This document shows, piece by piece, positions 1 through 11,668 of a DNA stretch of 64,000 nucleotides. The DNA is from Ashinkailepas kermadecensis. Lineage: Eukaryota > Arthropoda > Thecostraca > Neolepadidae. The position numbers and the translations under genes are program-made. The notes below the pieces were generated by a model. The model had not been told where the DNA came from. It saw nothing but the letters and a program-made list of their open reading frames with translations, and ran no database searches. Numbering within the stretch: the stretch's first letter is position 1; each line of letters opens with the position of its first letter. The DNA lies in NCBI GenBank assembly GCA_034440615.1, contig JAOTOM010003133.1, forward strand, positions 1-64,000, given 5' to 3'.

Positions 1-3000
1 GGTGTCTGGGACAGCTGAAGTGTCCGGGACAGCTGAGGTGTCCGGGATGGCTGAGGTGTCCGGGATGGCTGAGATGTCCGGGACAGCTGAGGTGTCCTGG
101 GACAGCTGATGTGTCCAGGACAGCTGAGGTGTCCGGGGACAGCTTAGGTGTCCGGGACAGCTGAGGTGGCCGAGGTGTCCGGGACAGCTGAAGTGTCCGG
201 GACAGCTGAGGTGTCCGGGATGGCTGAGGTGTCCGGGATGGCTGAGGTGTCCGGGACAGCTGAGGTGTCCTGGGACAGCTGATGTGTCCGGAACAGCTGA
301 GGTGTCCGGGGACAGCTTAGGTGTCCGGGACAGCTGAGGTGGCCGGGGGGGCGCTGTGGTGCTCAAAGGCAGTTAAGATGTACCGACATTTGAGGAATCC
401 GGGGACAGCTAAGATGTCCAGGACAGCTGAAGTGTCCGGGATAGCTGAGGTGCCAGGGACAGCCGGTGTCCGGGACAGCTGAAGTGTCCGGGACAGGTGA
501 GGTGTCCGGGACAGCTGAGGTGTCCAGGACAGCTGACGTGTCCGGGACAGCTAAGGTGTCCGGGACAGCCGAGGTGTCCGGGACAGCTGAAGTGTCCGGG
601 ACAGCTGAGGTGTCCAGGACAGCTGGGGTGTCCAGTGACAGCTTAGGTGTCCGGGACAGCTGAGGTGTCCGGGAAAGCTGAGGTGTCCGGGACAGTTGAG
701 GTGTCCGGGACAGCTGAGGTGTCCGGGACAGCTGAGGTGTCCGGGAACATCTGAGGTATCGGGGACAGCTGAAGTGTCCGGGGACAGCTGAGGTGTCCGG
801 GACAGCTGAGGTGTCCGGGACAGTTGAGGTGTCCGGGACAGTTGAGGTGTCCGGGAACATCTGAGGTATCCGGGACAGCTGAAGCGTCCGGGGACAGCTG
901 AGGTGTCCGGGGACAGCAGAAGTGTCCGGGGACAGCTGAGGTGTTCGAGATAGCAGAAGTGTCCGGAACTGCTGAGGTGTCCGGGACAGCTGAGGTGTCC
1001 GGGAACATCTGAGGTATCGGGGACAGCTGAAGTGTCCGGGGACAACTGAGGTGACCGGGACAGCTGAGGTGTCCGGGACAGCTGAGGTGTCCGGGACAGT
1101 TGAGGTGTCCGGGATACCTGAGGTGTCCGGGACAGCTGAGGTGTCCGAGGCAGCTGTGGTGCTAAAAAGGCAGCAAAGATGTCCAGGACAGCTGACGTGT
1201 CCGGGACAACCGAGGTGTCCGGGACAGCTCAAGTGTCCGGGGACGGCTGATGTGTCCGGAACAGCTGAGGTGTCCGGGATAGCTGAGGTATCCGGGACAG
1301 CTGAGGTGTCCGGGGCAGCTTTGGTGCTCAAAGGCAGCTAAGATGTCCGGGGACAGCTGAGGTGTCCGGGACGGCTGAAGTGTCCGGGACAGCTGAGGTG
1401 TCCGGGACAGCTGAGGTGTCAATGACAGCTGAGGTGTCCGGGACAGCTGAGGTGTCCGGGACAGCTGAGGTGTCCGGGACAGCTGAAGTGTCCGGGTACA
1501 GCTGACGTGTCCGGGGACAGCTGATGTGTCCGGGACAGCCAAGGTGTCCGTGACAGCTGTGGTGTCCAGGACAGCTGAGGTGTCCGGTGACAATTGAGGT
1601 GACCGGGACAGCTGAGGTGTCCGGGACAGCTGAGGTGTCCGGGACAGTTGAGGTGTCCGGGACAGCTGAGGTGTTCGGGAACATCTGAGGTATCCGGGAC
1701 AGCTGAAGTGTTCGGGGACAGCTGAGGTGTCCGGGGACAGCAGAAGTGTCCGGGTACAGCTGAGGTGTTCGAGACAGCAGAAGTGTCCGGGGACAGCTGA
1801 GGTGTCCGGGACAGCTGGGGTGTCCAGTGACAGCTGAGGTGTCCGGGACAGCTGAGGTGTCCGGGAAGGCTGAGGTGTCCGGGGCAGTTGAGGTGTCCGG
1901 GAACATCTGAGGTATCGGGGACAGCTGAAGTGTCCGGGAACAGATGAGGTGTCCGGGACAGCTGAGGTGTCCGGTGACAGCTGAAGTGTCCGGGACATCT
2001 GAGCTGTCCGGCACAGCTGAGGTACCCGAGGGCAGCTGAGGTGTCCGGTACAGCTGTCGTGTCCGGGGACAGCTGAGGTGTCCGGAACAGCTGAGGTATC
2101 GGGGACAGTTAATGTGTCTGGGACAGCTGAGGTGTCCGGGGGTGGGGTGGGCCGCTGTGGTGCTCAAAGGCAGTTAAGATGTACCGGACATCTGAGGAAT
2201 CCGGGGACAGCTGAGGTGTCCAGGACAGCCGAAGTGTCCGGGACAGGTGAGGTGTCCGGGACAGCTGAGGTGTCCAGGACAGCTGAGGTGTCGGGGACAG
2301 CCGAGGTGTACGGGACAGCTGAAGTGTCCGGGACAGCTGAGGTGTCCGGGATGGCTGAGGTGTCCGGGATGGCTGAGGTGTCCAGGGACAGCTGAGTGAA
2401 GTGTCCGGGGACAGCTGAAGTGTCCGGGACAGCTGGGGTGTCCAGGGACAGCTGAGGTGTCCAGGACAGCTGCGGTGTCCGGGGACAGCAGAGGTGTCCG
2501 GGGACAGCCGAGGTGTTCGAGACAGCAGAAGTGTCCGGGGACAGCTGAGGTGTCCGTGACAGCTGTGGTGTCCGGTGACAACTGAGGTGTCCGGGACAGC
2601 TGATGTGTCCGGGACAGCTTAGGTGTCCGGGACAGCTTAGGTGTCCGGGGACAGCTGAGGTGTCCGGGAACATCTGAGGTATCCGGGGACAGCTGAAGTG
2701 TCCGGGACAGCTGAGGTGTCCGGGACAGCTGAGGTGTCCGGGATGGCTGAGGTGTCCGGGACAGCTGAGGTGTCCTGGGACAGCTGATGTGTCCGGGAAC
2801 AGCTGAGGTGTCCGGGGACAGCTTAGGTGTCCGGGACAGCTGAGGTGTCCGGGGGGGCAGCATGTGGTCTCAAAGGACAGCCAAGGTGTCCGTGACAGCT
2901 TTGAGGTGTCCGGGGACAGCTAAGGTGTCCAGGACAGCTGATGTGTCCGGGATAGCTTGAGGTGCCAGGGACAGCTTCGGTGTCCGGGACAGATTAGGTG

Positions 3001-5529
3001 TCCGGGACAGCTGAAGTGTCCGGGACAGCTGAGGTGTCCGGGAAGGCTGAGGTGTCCGGGGCAGTTGAGGTGTCCGGGAACATCTGAGGTATCGGGGACA
3101 GCTGGTGTCCGGGAACAGATGAGGTGTCCGGGACAGCTGAGGTGTCCGGGACAGCTGAGGTGTCCGGGACAGCTGAGGTGTCCGGGACAGCTGAGGTGTC
3201 CGGGACAGCTGAGGCGTCCGGGACAGCTGAGGTGTCCGGGACAGCTGAGGTGTCCGGGACAGCTGAAGTGTCAGGGGACGGCTGAAGTGTCCGGGTACAG
3301 CTGAGGTGTCCGGGGACAGCTAATGTGTCCGGGACAGCCAAGGTGTCCGTGACAGCTGTGGTGTCCGGGACAGCTGATGTGTCCGGTGACAACTGAGGTG
3401 TCCAGGACAGCTGATGTGCCGGGACAGCTGAGGTGTCCGGGACAGTTGAGGTGTCCGGGACAGCTGAGGTGTCCGGGAACATCTGAGGTATCCTGGACAG
3501 CTGAAGTGTCCGGGGACAGCTGAGGTGTCCGGGGACAGCTGAGGTGTCCGGGACAGCTGGGGTGTCCAGAGACAGCTGAGGTGTCCAGGACAGCTGCGGT
3601 GTCCGGGGACAGCAGAAGTGTCCGGGGACAGCTGAGGTGTTCGAGACAGCAGAAGTGTCCGGGGACAGCTGAGGTGTCCGGGACAGCTGGGGTGTCCAGT
3701 GACAGCTGAGGTGTCCGGGAACATCTGAGGTATCGGGGACAGCTGAAGTGTCCGGGGACAGCTGAGGTGTCCGGGACAGCTGAGGTGTCCGGGACAGCTG
3801 AGGTGTCAGGGACAGCTGAGGTGTCCGGGACAGCTGATGTGCCGGGACAGCTGAGGTGTCCGGGACAGCTGAGGTGTCCGGGACAGCTGAGGTGTCCGGG
3901 ACAGCTGAGGTGTCCGGGACAGCTGGGTGTCCGGGACAGCCAAGGTGTCCGGGACGGCTAGGTGTCCGGGACAGATGGGTGTCCGGGACAGCTGAGGTGT
4001 CCGGGAACATCTGAGGTATCCGGGACAGCTGAAGTGTCCGGGGACAGCTGAGGTGTCCGGGGACAGCTGAGGTGTCCGGGACAACTGGGGTGTCCAGGGA
4101 CAGCTGAGGTGTCCGGGACAGCTGCGGTGTCTGGGGACAGCAGAAGTGTCCGGGGACAGCTGAGGTGTTCGAGACAGCAGAAGTGTCCGGGGACAGCTGA
4201 GGTGTCCGGGACAGCTGGGGTGTCCAGTGACAGCTGAGGTGTCCGGGACAGCTGCGGTGTCCGGGAAAGCTGAGGTGTCCGGGACAGTTGAGGTGTCCGG
4301 GAACATCTGAGGTATCGGGGACAGCTGAAGTGTCCGGGGACAGCTGAGGTGTCCGGGACAGCTGAGGTGTCCGGGACAGTTGAGGTGTCCGGGACAGTTG
4401 AGGCGTCCGGGAACATCTGAGGTATCCGGGACAGCTGAAGTGTCCGGGGACAGCTGAGGTGTCCGGGGACAGCAGAAGTATCCGGGGACAGCTGAGGTGT
4501 TCGAGATAGCAGAAGTGTCCGGGACAGCTGGGGTGTCCAGTGACAGCTGAGGTGTCCGGGACAGCTGAGGTGTCCGGGACAGTTGAGGTGTCCGGGATAC
4601 CTGAGGTGTCCGGGACAGCTGAGGTGTCCGAGGCAGCTGTGGTGCTCAAAGGCAGCTAAGATGTCCAGGACAGCTGACGTGTCCGGGACAACCGAGGTGT
4701 CCGGGACAGCTCAAGTGTCCGGGGACGGCTGATGTGTCCGGAACAGCTGAGGTGTCCGGGATAGCTGAGGTGTCCGGGACAGCTGAGGTGTCCGGGGCAG
4801 CTGTGGTGCTCAAAGGCAGCTAAGATGTCCGGGGACAGTTGAGGTGTCCGGGACAGCTGAGGTGTCCGGGCAGCTGAGGTGTCCGGGACAGCTGAGGTGT
4901 CCGGGACAGCTGAGGTGTCCGGGACAGCTGAGGTGTCCGGGAACATCTGAGGTATCGGGAACAGCTGAAGTGTCCGGGAACAGCTGAGGTGTCCGGGACA
5001 GCTGAGGTGTCCGGGACAGCTGGGGTGTCCAGTGACAGCTGAGGTGTCCGGGACAGCTGAGGTGTCCGGGACAGCTGAGGTGTCCGGGACAGCTGAAGTG
5101 TTAGGGGACGGCTGAAGTGTCCGGGGACAGCTGATGTGTCCGGGACAGCTGGGGTGTCCAAGGACAGCTGAGGTGTCCGGGACAGCTGAGGTGTCCGGGA
5201 CAGCCAATGTGTCCGGGACGGCTTAGGTGTCCGGGACAGATGAGGTGTCCGGGACAGCTGAGGTGTCCGGGAACATCTGAGGTATCCGGGACAGCTGAAG
5301 TGTCCGGGGACAGCTGAGGTGTCCGGGGACAGCAGAAGTGTCCGGGGACAGCTGATGTGTTCGAGACAGCAGAAGTGTCCGGGGACAGCTGAGGTGTCCG
5401 GGACAGCTGGGGTGTCCAGTGACAGCTGAGGTGTCCGGGACAGCTGAGGTGTCCGGGACAGTTGAGGTGTCCGGGACAGCTGAGGTGTACGGGAACATCT
5501 GAGGTATCCGGGACAACTGAGGAATCTGA
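1..5529. repeat. 18-bp minisatellite array
   Basis: Tandem array of the 18-bp unit CTGAGGTGTCCGGGACAG, entering from outside the window and ending near 5529, where the unit decays into unrelated sequence. Variants add one G (CCGGGGAC), replace the core with GGAACATCTGAGGTATC, or use AAGTGTCC. These variants recur in the same order every few hundred bases, so there is a longer period on top of the 18-bp unit. A non-unit word around GTGGTGCTCAAAGGCAG interrupts the array at about 353, 1151, 1316, 2153, 2851, 4632 and 4800. Because 18 is six codons, the minus strand reads as repeated DTSAVP and the plus strand as SGTAEV; G insertions shift the frame. I see no sign that these frames are genes. 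Confidence 0.95.
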
Positions 5530-7409
5530 CGTGTATGGGAACAGCTACCCAGGTCAGTATGAAGAGCGGTTGCTCACTGTGACCAGCCTATCTAGAGTTA
5601 TCTGGTGGCGACGTGGTGAGTTTCCTGTCTGTTATCTGTGTCGGATGTGGACTCTCGCACTTCTGTGTGTGTCCTGTGTGTGTCCGGTACGGTTTGAAGC
5701 GATGGACGTTGACCTGGCATGCTCAGGGCTGGTAGGCACGGGCGGCAGGGGCAGAGAGGAATATGAACAGAAACATCGAGATCTGAACAAATGCATAATA
5801 TATAATGCATTTGTAATATATGTCTCACAGAGTATCCCTGAAGGCATCAGATGGCAATTATGCAGCTACATACGTAGGAGGCCCCGTCCAGCTACAAATT
5901 CGCCTACTGAAATTCCCAGTCTGTCTCTCAAATTGCCTAAGTCCAAAGGAGGTAGCGGTTTTGTTATTGGTTGCTTTGGAATAACTAGTAAGTAATTTAT
6001 ATTTCGTCGAAAAGTATTTTTGTGATCCGTGGTAGGTATTAGCAAGCGCAGCCAAGGGGGACGGCCCTCTGTCTTAGCACGGAAAATACACCAGATGAAA
6101 CGATGCATTTTTAACTTTTACTACACGACATGACACGACATAAACGACGCTCGATTTGCTAATGTCTGCTGAATCACGAACGTCTCTGCTGTATGAATCT
6201 GCTTTTGCCGATCTATCCTGCGGTGGGATAACGAGGGATCTGCTGGAAATGAGGGAATTGAGGAATGTCACTTAGTTTTCCCCATTGGATCTTCCTATGT
6301 AGGTATTGGACAATGACGCAGATCGTGTTGTTGGTACTGTGTAGATGGGGAAGGCCAATTCCAAGTCCACCGGGTGACCTCTGCAGACCCGGTATGGTCG
6401 CCGCTCGACTTGTCCGTCAGCCGGTCCAAGAATGCTTTGGGACAGAGAATGCATAAATGCACAGTCATTGACCAGTACTCACATTAAACATGCATCATGC
6501 TAGCACGAAGGAGATGGGCATCTCTTTACCCTCTGAGTTTTCATGTGCGAACTCACTGGAGTGGAGACGCTATCGAAATGGCAACGAAAAAGCTCTTTCG
6601 AATACCTGGAGGTGAAATATGGAGGATGGTAGTGCTTTCTGCAGCTGGTGTGTTGCCCTCTTACCTTCGGTGTAGGAACATGACTAGTCCAGCATGCCGA
6701 CGTGTTGCCTGTATGTGCAGTTCACCGACATGGCTGGGCCCGGGCGGCGGTGCTCCGAATTCTGTATCGAGCGGCAGCCGGCGAGCGACTGTGGGCTGGG
6801 CGGCGGCGGTCGGCGCCGGGGGCGGTACCTGCCGCACTACGTCACGAGCTGAACCGGTCGATGACTGTAGTTTGGCGTGCCATCTGTTGATACGACGGCG
6901 AGCTGGTGTTCGAGCGCACGATCAGCCTTTGCAAAACCACGAAGGCTGCAGCCAAGTATCACTTGTCGCGTCGGTAGCAGAACAGTGGCACCAGCTGCGC
7001 GAAAACCCGTTTTCGTGCAAATTTATGGTGAAAATGCGGCTTGATAGGTATTTGAAATAGCTCAGATGGTCAATGCTGTGGTGAGAGTGACGGGTCAATG
7101 CCAACACCGGCCTTTGACTGCTGCCGAGGCGATATGGCCGCCGCTCGGCCAGCCGGCCGCCCGGTCCGACGGCTGTGGAAAATGCAGTGCTATTTGTTAG
7201 AAACTCAGGAGTTTTAATTATTTTTGAGAAAATATTTTTGGAAATGGATTTTTGGGGCGGGTTTAGACATCTGAGCAGTTATTCGTGTGGAAATCAACAT
7301 TCAACGTCATTTTGAACGCCAACTATCCATGGAAAAATTATTTTTCGAGTTTCTAAATGAAACCTGAACATGGAAATTTCTCAAAAAAGAAAAGGACCCC
7401 CCAATTGGC
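5530..7409. other. low-copy DNA upstream of U2, no gene recognised
   Basis: No recognisable protein or RNA gene. A short inverted repeat (AAATGCAT at 5789-5796 and ATGCATTT at 5805-5812) could form a hairpin. A GC-rich patch lies at about 6690-6900. The longest open frame (6497-7060, plus) has no domain I recognise. Bases 7040-7085 read TAGCTCAGATGG followed by a weak GGTCAATGCC, like a badly decayed tRNA-type A and B box pair. The last 200 bases before U2 are AT-rich and should hold the snRNA promoter (proximal sequence element near -50), but I cannot point to a convincing match by eye. Confidence 0.5.
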
Positions 7410-7596
7410 ATCGCTTCTCGGCCTTTTGGCTAAGATCAAAGTGTAGTATCTGTTCTTATCAGCTTAATATCTGATACGTCCCCTACATGGGGACCAGAAT
7501 ATTAAACTGATTTTTGTAATTTGGCGGGATTTTCGGAGCTTGCTCCTGTCCTGCCGCGGGTTGACCTGGCGTTGCACTACAGCCAGGATCGGCCCA
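7410..7596 (+). ncRNA. U2: U2 spliceosomal snRNA gene, full length
   Basis: U2 snRNA pairs with the intron branch point and is the core of the U2 snRNP. The copy starts with ATCGCTTCTCGGCCTTTTGG and keeps the branch-point pairing GTAGTA at 7443-7448. Stem IIa (TATCAG...CTGATA), stem IIb (GTCCCC...GGGGAC) and the Sm site GATTTTTG at 7509-7516 are intact. Stem III (GGCGGGA...TCCTGCC) and terminal stem IV (CCTGGC...GCCAGG) also pair. The length, about 187 nt, is normal for U2. The AAAG just before the pairing element differs from the vertebrate AAG, and I recall it as the arthropod form. This is the only one of three local copies with its 5' 39 bases, so it is the only one that could be functional. 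Expression cannot be judged because the promoter elements are not recognisable. Confidence 0.93.
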
Positions 7597-7849
7597 TTTA
7601 AAACCAAATGAAAAATAAGCAGTTTCCCTTGTTCTTGGGTTTATTCAAATTTTGGATTTTTGGGAAGTTTTCAAAATTTTTGAATTTTGATTTTTCTTAT
7701 CGTCCGGATTTACGTTTAACGATATCGTTCATCCCTGCACGGATTCGGATTCTTCATTGTTCTTTGTCTACTCAAAATTTAAGGATCCTACCCCGCCCCC
7801 TCGCTATTGTCCGCATGTTGAATGACGTTCACTCTAGTTCCCGAACGTA
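7449..7849 (+). repeat. direct repeat copy A: U2 from base 40 plus 3' flank
   Basis: From U2 base 40 to the end of the word CCCGAACGTA, this roughly 400-bp stretch recurs nearly identically at 9416-9830 and 12229-12636. It contains most of U2 and about 250 bp of downstream flank. The copies bracket the two retroelement pieces, so they behave like one very long target-site duplication or like units of a tandem duplication. Copy B has a 12-bp insertion near 9667-9678; copy C has diverged most. Confidence 0.85.
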
Positions 7850-8642
7850 TCATCCCGCCACTCACCCACTGCCTGCTGCTTAGCGTGCTGCCTAAAGGGC
7901 CACTTCGAGCTTTCGACGTGCCGTGTACTGCCGCCGGGGGCTACCTGTACGCGCCTGTCTCGTCGGGTGGCGTGGGGCTGACGGAGTTTGTGGCGGAGGC
8001 AGACGTCAGCGCCGGTTCGTGCACCGGGCAAGGCTGGGCCTCGTGCCGCTTAACGGCTACCAGCGCGGCGCACGGGACCGGCGCTGCCGTCGCTGTGGCT
8101 ACACCAAAGAGACGTTGCCCCACGTTCTCAACCATTGTCGGCCGCACAGTGCTGCGTTTCAGCTGCGCCACAACGCAGTGCTGTCCCGCCTCACAAAGGC
8201 GGTGCCGCAGCGTGGCGGCACGGAGCTGCGCGTCAACCGACGGGTTCCGGGCGTGGACTCTGTCCTCCGCCCGGACCTAGTCGTGACGCGCGGCAACGAG
8301 GTCTCGTTGGTCGATGTCACAATCGCCTTCGAGAACCGAGCCGCGGCGCTGCGTGCCGCCGCCGACGGGAAGCTGGCGAAGTATGCCCCCCTCGTGGAGC
8401 AGCTCCGCCAGCAGGGCAAAACGGCCTCGATCCACGCCTTCGTCGTGGGCTCCCTCGGTACTTGGTACCGGGGGAATGAGGCCGTGCTCAAACAGTTGCG
8501 TGTCAGTCGCTTCTATGCGAAACTGATGCGTCAGCTGATGGTTAGCGACACCCTGAGGTGGTCCCGTGACGTGTACGTTGAACACGTCACCGGGCACCGC
8601 CAGTACCAGCAACCCGCGGCCGTACGTCACGACCGTGGATAG
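7850..8642 (+). pseudogene. RT C-terminus, CCHC knuckle and restriction-like endonuclease remnant
   Basis: Two frames are joined. The first (7850-7999) shows the end of an RT domain, with YLYAPVSSGGVGLTEF followed by EADV. An apparent deletion then changes frame at about 7999-8008, removing most of the thumb. The second frame (ORF 7923-8642, 239 codons) has VHRARLGLVPL, then a knuckle with Cys55, Cys58, His67 and Cys72. Next comes an endonuclease core with RPD at Asp118 and VDVT at Asp131, and a downstream Lys-rich helix. In R2-type proteins this order follows the RT, and the endonuclease nicks the target to prime reverse transcription. With no RT active site and a frame break, it is a dead copy. 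Confidence 0.75.
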
Positions 8643-9415
8643 GCAGGGTGTTACGCCATATCATGCGGGGCCCTGGGTGGAGGGGGCGAGGGACCCTCGA
8701 TGGCTCCGCCCTGAGGGCTCCTTGTCCTTTCCCAGGACCCATCTACCCCTCGGGCGTTGCGGCGGCGGCCGGCGCTGACTGGAGCAGCGTTGGGTGCTGC
8801 CGCCCCGACTTTGGCCCGGCAGCGTGCTCGCCTCCGAGCGTTGCGGTCGGGCCCCGGGGTGGCGCGCCAATTGTATACCATGCTGGCGCGCCGCTCCGGG
8901 CTGGGGCGTGTGGTGCCCGCGCCGGGCCCGCTCTACGGGCCGCGGCGTGGGAGGTGTGTTTTAAATCATGTTTACTTGTTTGTTTTAGGGCGGGCCGTCT
9001 CTCGGGCCACGGTTTTTATGGCCCTTTTGGCCGCCGTGGCACCTATTTTTTATCTGTTATGATTGTGGATGGTGTGTGTTGTTATGTTTGTTTGTTTTGT
9101 TTTTTATTGTTTTCGTTGCTTGTTTTAATTAGAGGGCGGCCCGCCCGGCATCTTACATGCCAGTTTAGTTTTTTAGCCGGCGTTGCGGCCGCGGCCGTGC
9201 GGCGCCGGCTTTTTAATGTTCTTGTTTTGTTCTTCGTTTGTGTGTTTTTGGTGTGGTGCGCTCCCGGGCGGCCTGCCACGCCAGGTTTCGGCCGCCGGGG
9301 GCGCACCGGAGCAGATCGTTGTGTGGCCGGGCACCAGCGTGGTGCCCGGCCACGAGTAAATGTCTGGAAACGTGAAAATGTGTGCAATGAAGCATTTACT
9401 GAAATAAAAAAAAAA
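7850..9415 (+). mobile_element. 5'-truncated U2-inserted retrotransposon with restriction-like endonuclease, piece 1
   Basis: This piece begins abruptly in reverse transcriptase sequence at 7850, just after the shared U2 flank. It carries a zinc knuckle and PD-(D/E)XK endonuclease frame to 8641, then about 770 bp of GC-rich 3' UTR. It ends with an AATAAA-like, A-rich tail at 9401-9415 fused directly to U2 base 40. The 3' junction inside U2, the RT-knuckle-endonuclease order and the lack of an APE domain match the R2-type, restriction-like-endonuclease group of non-LTR retrotransposons. U2-specific members have been described (Utopia, Keshi). I cannot assign the clade without an RT alignment. 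The 5' truncation and the internal deletion make it non-autonomous. Confidence 0.8.
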
Positions 9416-9563
9416 TCTGTTCTTATCAGCTTAATATCTGATACGTCCCCTACATGGGGACCAGAATATTAAACTGATTTTTGTAATTTGGCGGGATTTT
9501 CGGAGCTTGCTCCTGTCCTGCCGCGGGTTGACCTGGCGTTGCACTACAGCCAGGATCGGCCCA
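9416..9563 (+). pseudogene. U2 snRNA fragment B, lacking the 5' 39 bases
   Basis: Matches U2 at 7449-7596 almost base for base, with the Sm site and stems III and IV intact. It lacks the 5' end and the branch-point pairing element. It is joined on its 5' side to the A-rich tail of retroelement piece 1. It is the 3' target junction of that insertion rather than a working gene. Confidence 0.92.
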
Positions 9564-9830
9564 TTTAAAACCAAATGAAAAATAAGCAGTTTCCCTTGTT
9601 CTTGGGTTTATTCAAATTTTGGATTTTTGGGAAGTTTTCAAAATTTTTGAATTTTGATTTTTCTTATCTTATCTAATTTATCGTCCGGATTTACGTTTAA
9701 CGATATCGTTCATCCCTGCACGGATTCGGATTCTTTATTGTTCTTTGTCTACTCAAAATTTAAGGATCCTACCCCGCCCCCTCGCTATTGTCCGCATGTT
9801 GAATGACGTTCACTCTAGTTCCCGAACGTA
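9564..9830 (+). repeat. U2 3' flank, copy B
   Basis: Same downstream flank as 7597-7849, with a short duplication of TTATCTAATT near 9667. It ends at CCCGAACGTA and is followed by the same retroelement start as piece 1. Confidence 0.88.
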
Positions 9831-10057
9831 TCATCCCGCCACTCACCCACTGCCTGCTGCTTAGCGTGCTGCCTAAAGGGCCACTTCGAGCTTTCGACGT
9901 GCCGTGTACTGCCGCCGGGGGCTACCTGTACGCGCCTGTCTCGTCGGGTGGCGTGGGGCTGACGGAGTTTGTGGCGGAGGCAGACGTCTCAATGGCGGCT
10001 GCCACGTCGCAGCTCCTCAGCTCCCGTGACCCCGAGACGGCGTGGGAGTCCTTTTAA
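9831..10057 (+). pseudogene. RT remnant of piece 2
   Basis: Open frame continuing GGVGLTEFVAEADVS with MAAATSQLLSSRDPETAW before a stop at 10057. This segment is the part of the RT thumb deleted from piece 1, so the two pieces together show that the ancestor had both. There is no active site, and no endonuclease follows. Confidence 0.7.
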
Positions 10058-10094
10058 ACATTTTTACTTGTTTCCCGGACCACGATTTTTATGG

Positions 10095-11668
10095 CTGTGT
10101 TATGTTGTGTTGTTATGTTGTGTTGTTATGTTATGTTGTTGCGTTGTGTTGTGTTGTGTTGTGTTGTGTTGTGTTATGTTGTGTTGTTGTGTTATGTTGT
10201 GTTGTTGTGTCGTTGTGTTGTTGTGTTGTTGTGTTATTGAGTTGTTATGTTGTGTTATGATGTGTTGTTATGTTGTGTTGCGCTGTTATGTTGTTATGTT
10301 ATGTTGTGTTGTTATGTTGTGTTGTTGAGTTGTGTTATGTTGCTTTGTTGTGTTGCTTTTGTTATGTTATGTTGTTTTGTTATGTTGTGTTGTTATGTTG
10401 TATTGTTATGTTGTGTAATGTTGTGTTGTGTTGTTATGTTATGTTGTGTTGTGTTGTGTTGTGTTATGTTGTGTTATGTTGTGTTATGTTGTGCTGTTGT
10501 GTTATGTTGTGTTGTTGTGTTGTTGTGTTGTTGTGTTATTGAGTTGTTATGTTGTGTTGTTATGTTGTGTTGTTGTGTTATGTTGTGTTGTTGTGTTGTG
10601 TTATTGAGTTGTTATGTTGTGTTATGATGTGTTCGTATGTTGTGTTGTTATGTTATGTTGTGTCGTGTTGTTTTGTTGTTTTGTTTTCTTGTGTTGTTAT
10701 GTTATGTTGTGTTGTTATGTTGTGTTATGTTGTGTTGTTATGTTGTGTTGTCGTGTTGTGTTATGTTGTGTTGCTATGTTGTGTTGTGTTGGGGGTTGCG
10801 ATGTGTTGTTGTTTTGTTATGTTGTGTTGTTGTTATGTTGTTGCGTTGTGTGGTGTTGTTATGTTGTGTTATGTTGTTATGTTATGTTGTGTTGTTATGG
10901 TGTTGTTATGTTGTGTTGTTGTGTTGTGTTGTGTTGTGTTGTGTTATGTTGTGTTGTTGTGTTGTGCTATGTTGTGTTGTTGTATTGTTATGTTGTGTTG
11001 TTGTGTTATTGAGTTGTTATGTTGTGTTGTTACGTTGTGTTGTTATGTTGTATTGGGTTGTTATGTTGTTATGTTATGTTATGTTGTGTTGTTACGTTGT
11101 GTTGTTATGTTATGTTGTTGCGTTGTGTTGTGTTGTGTTGTGTTGTGTTGTGTTGTGTTGTGTTATGTTGTGTTGTTGTGTTATGTTGTGTTATGTTGTG
11201 TTGTTGTGTTATGTTGTGTTGTTGTGTTATGTTGTGTTTGTGTTGTTGTGTTATTGAGTTGTTATGTTGTGTTATGATGTGTTGTTATGTTGTGTTGCGT
11301 TGTTATTGTTGCGTTGTTATGTTGTTATGTTATGTTATGTTGTGTTGTTATGTTGTGTTGTTGAGTTGTGTTATGTTGCTTTGTTGTATTGTTATGTTGT
11401 GTAATGTTGTGTTGTTATGTTGTGTTGTTATGTTGTATTGTTATGTTGTGTTGTTATGTTGTGTTGTTATGTTGTGTTGTTATATTGTGTTATGTTGTGT
11501 TGTTGTGTTGTGTTATTGAGTTGTTGTGTTATGATGTGTTATTATGTTGTGTTGTTATGTTGTGTTATGTTGTGTCGTGTTGTTTTGTTGTTTTGTTTTG
11601 TTGTGTTGTTATGTTATGTTGTGTTGTTATGTTGTGTTATGTTGTGTTGCTATGTTGTGTTGCCGTGC
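10095..11668. repeat. T/G-rich microsatellite (TGTTG/TTATG type)
   Basis: About 1.57 kb of interspersed TGTTG, TTATG and TTGTG words, almost free of C on the plus strand. It lies within the retroelement 3' UTR. Piece 1 has only a short seed at the equivalent place (TGTTATGTTTGTTTG near 9080), so the array probably expanded after the two pieces separated. The Cys/Val/Leu-rich open frames across it are by-products of composition. Confidence 0.93.

Noticed and set aside
363..4649. DTSAVP and SGTAEV repeat proteins
   Set aside because: Direct reading of the 18-bp minisatellite; six codons per unit keep the frame open by arithmetic.
5462..7107. Several 60-190 codon frames upstream of U2
   Set aside because: No domain, no coherent splice sites, and overlap on both strands typical of GC-rich noise.
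7850..8642. Host nuclease gene
   Set aside because: Knuckle plus PD-(D/E)XK order, upstream RT text, 3' UTR with A-rich tail and the U2 junction fit a retroelement.
10549..11277. Cys/Val/Leu-rich membrane-like protein
   Set aside because: Translation of a T/G microsatellite; hydrophobicity follows from composition.
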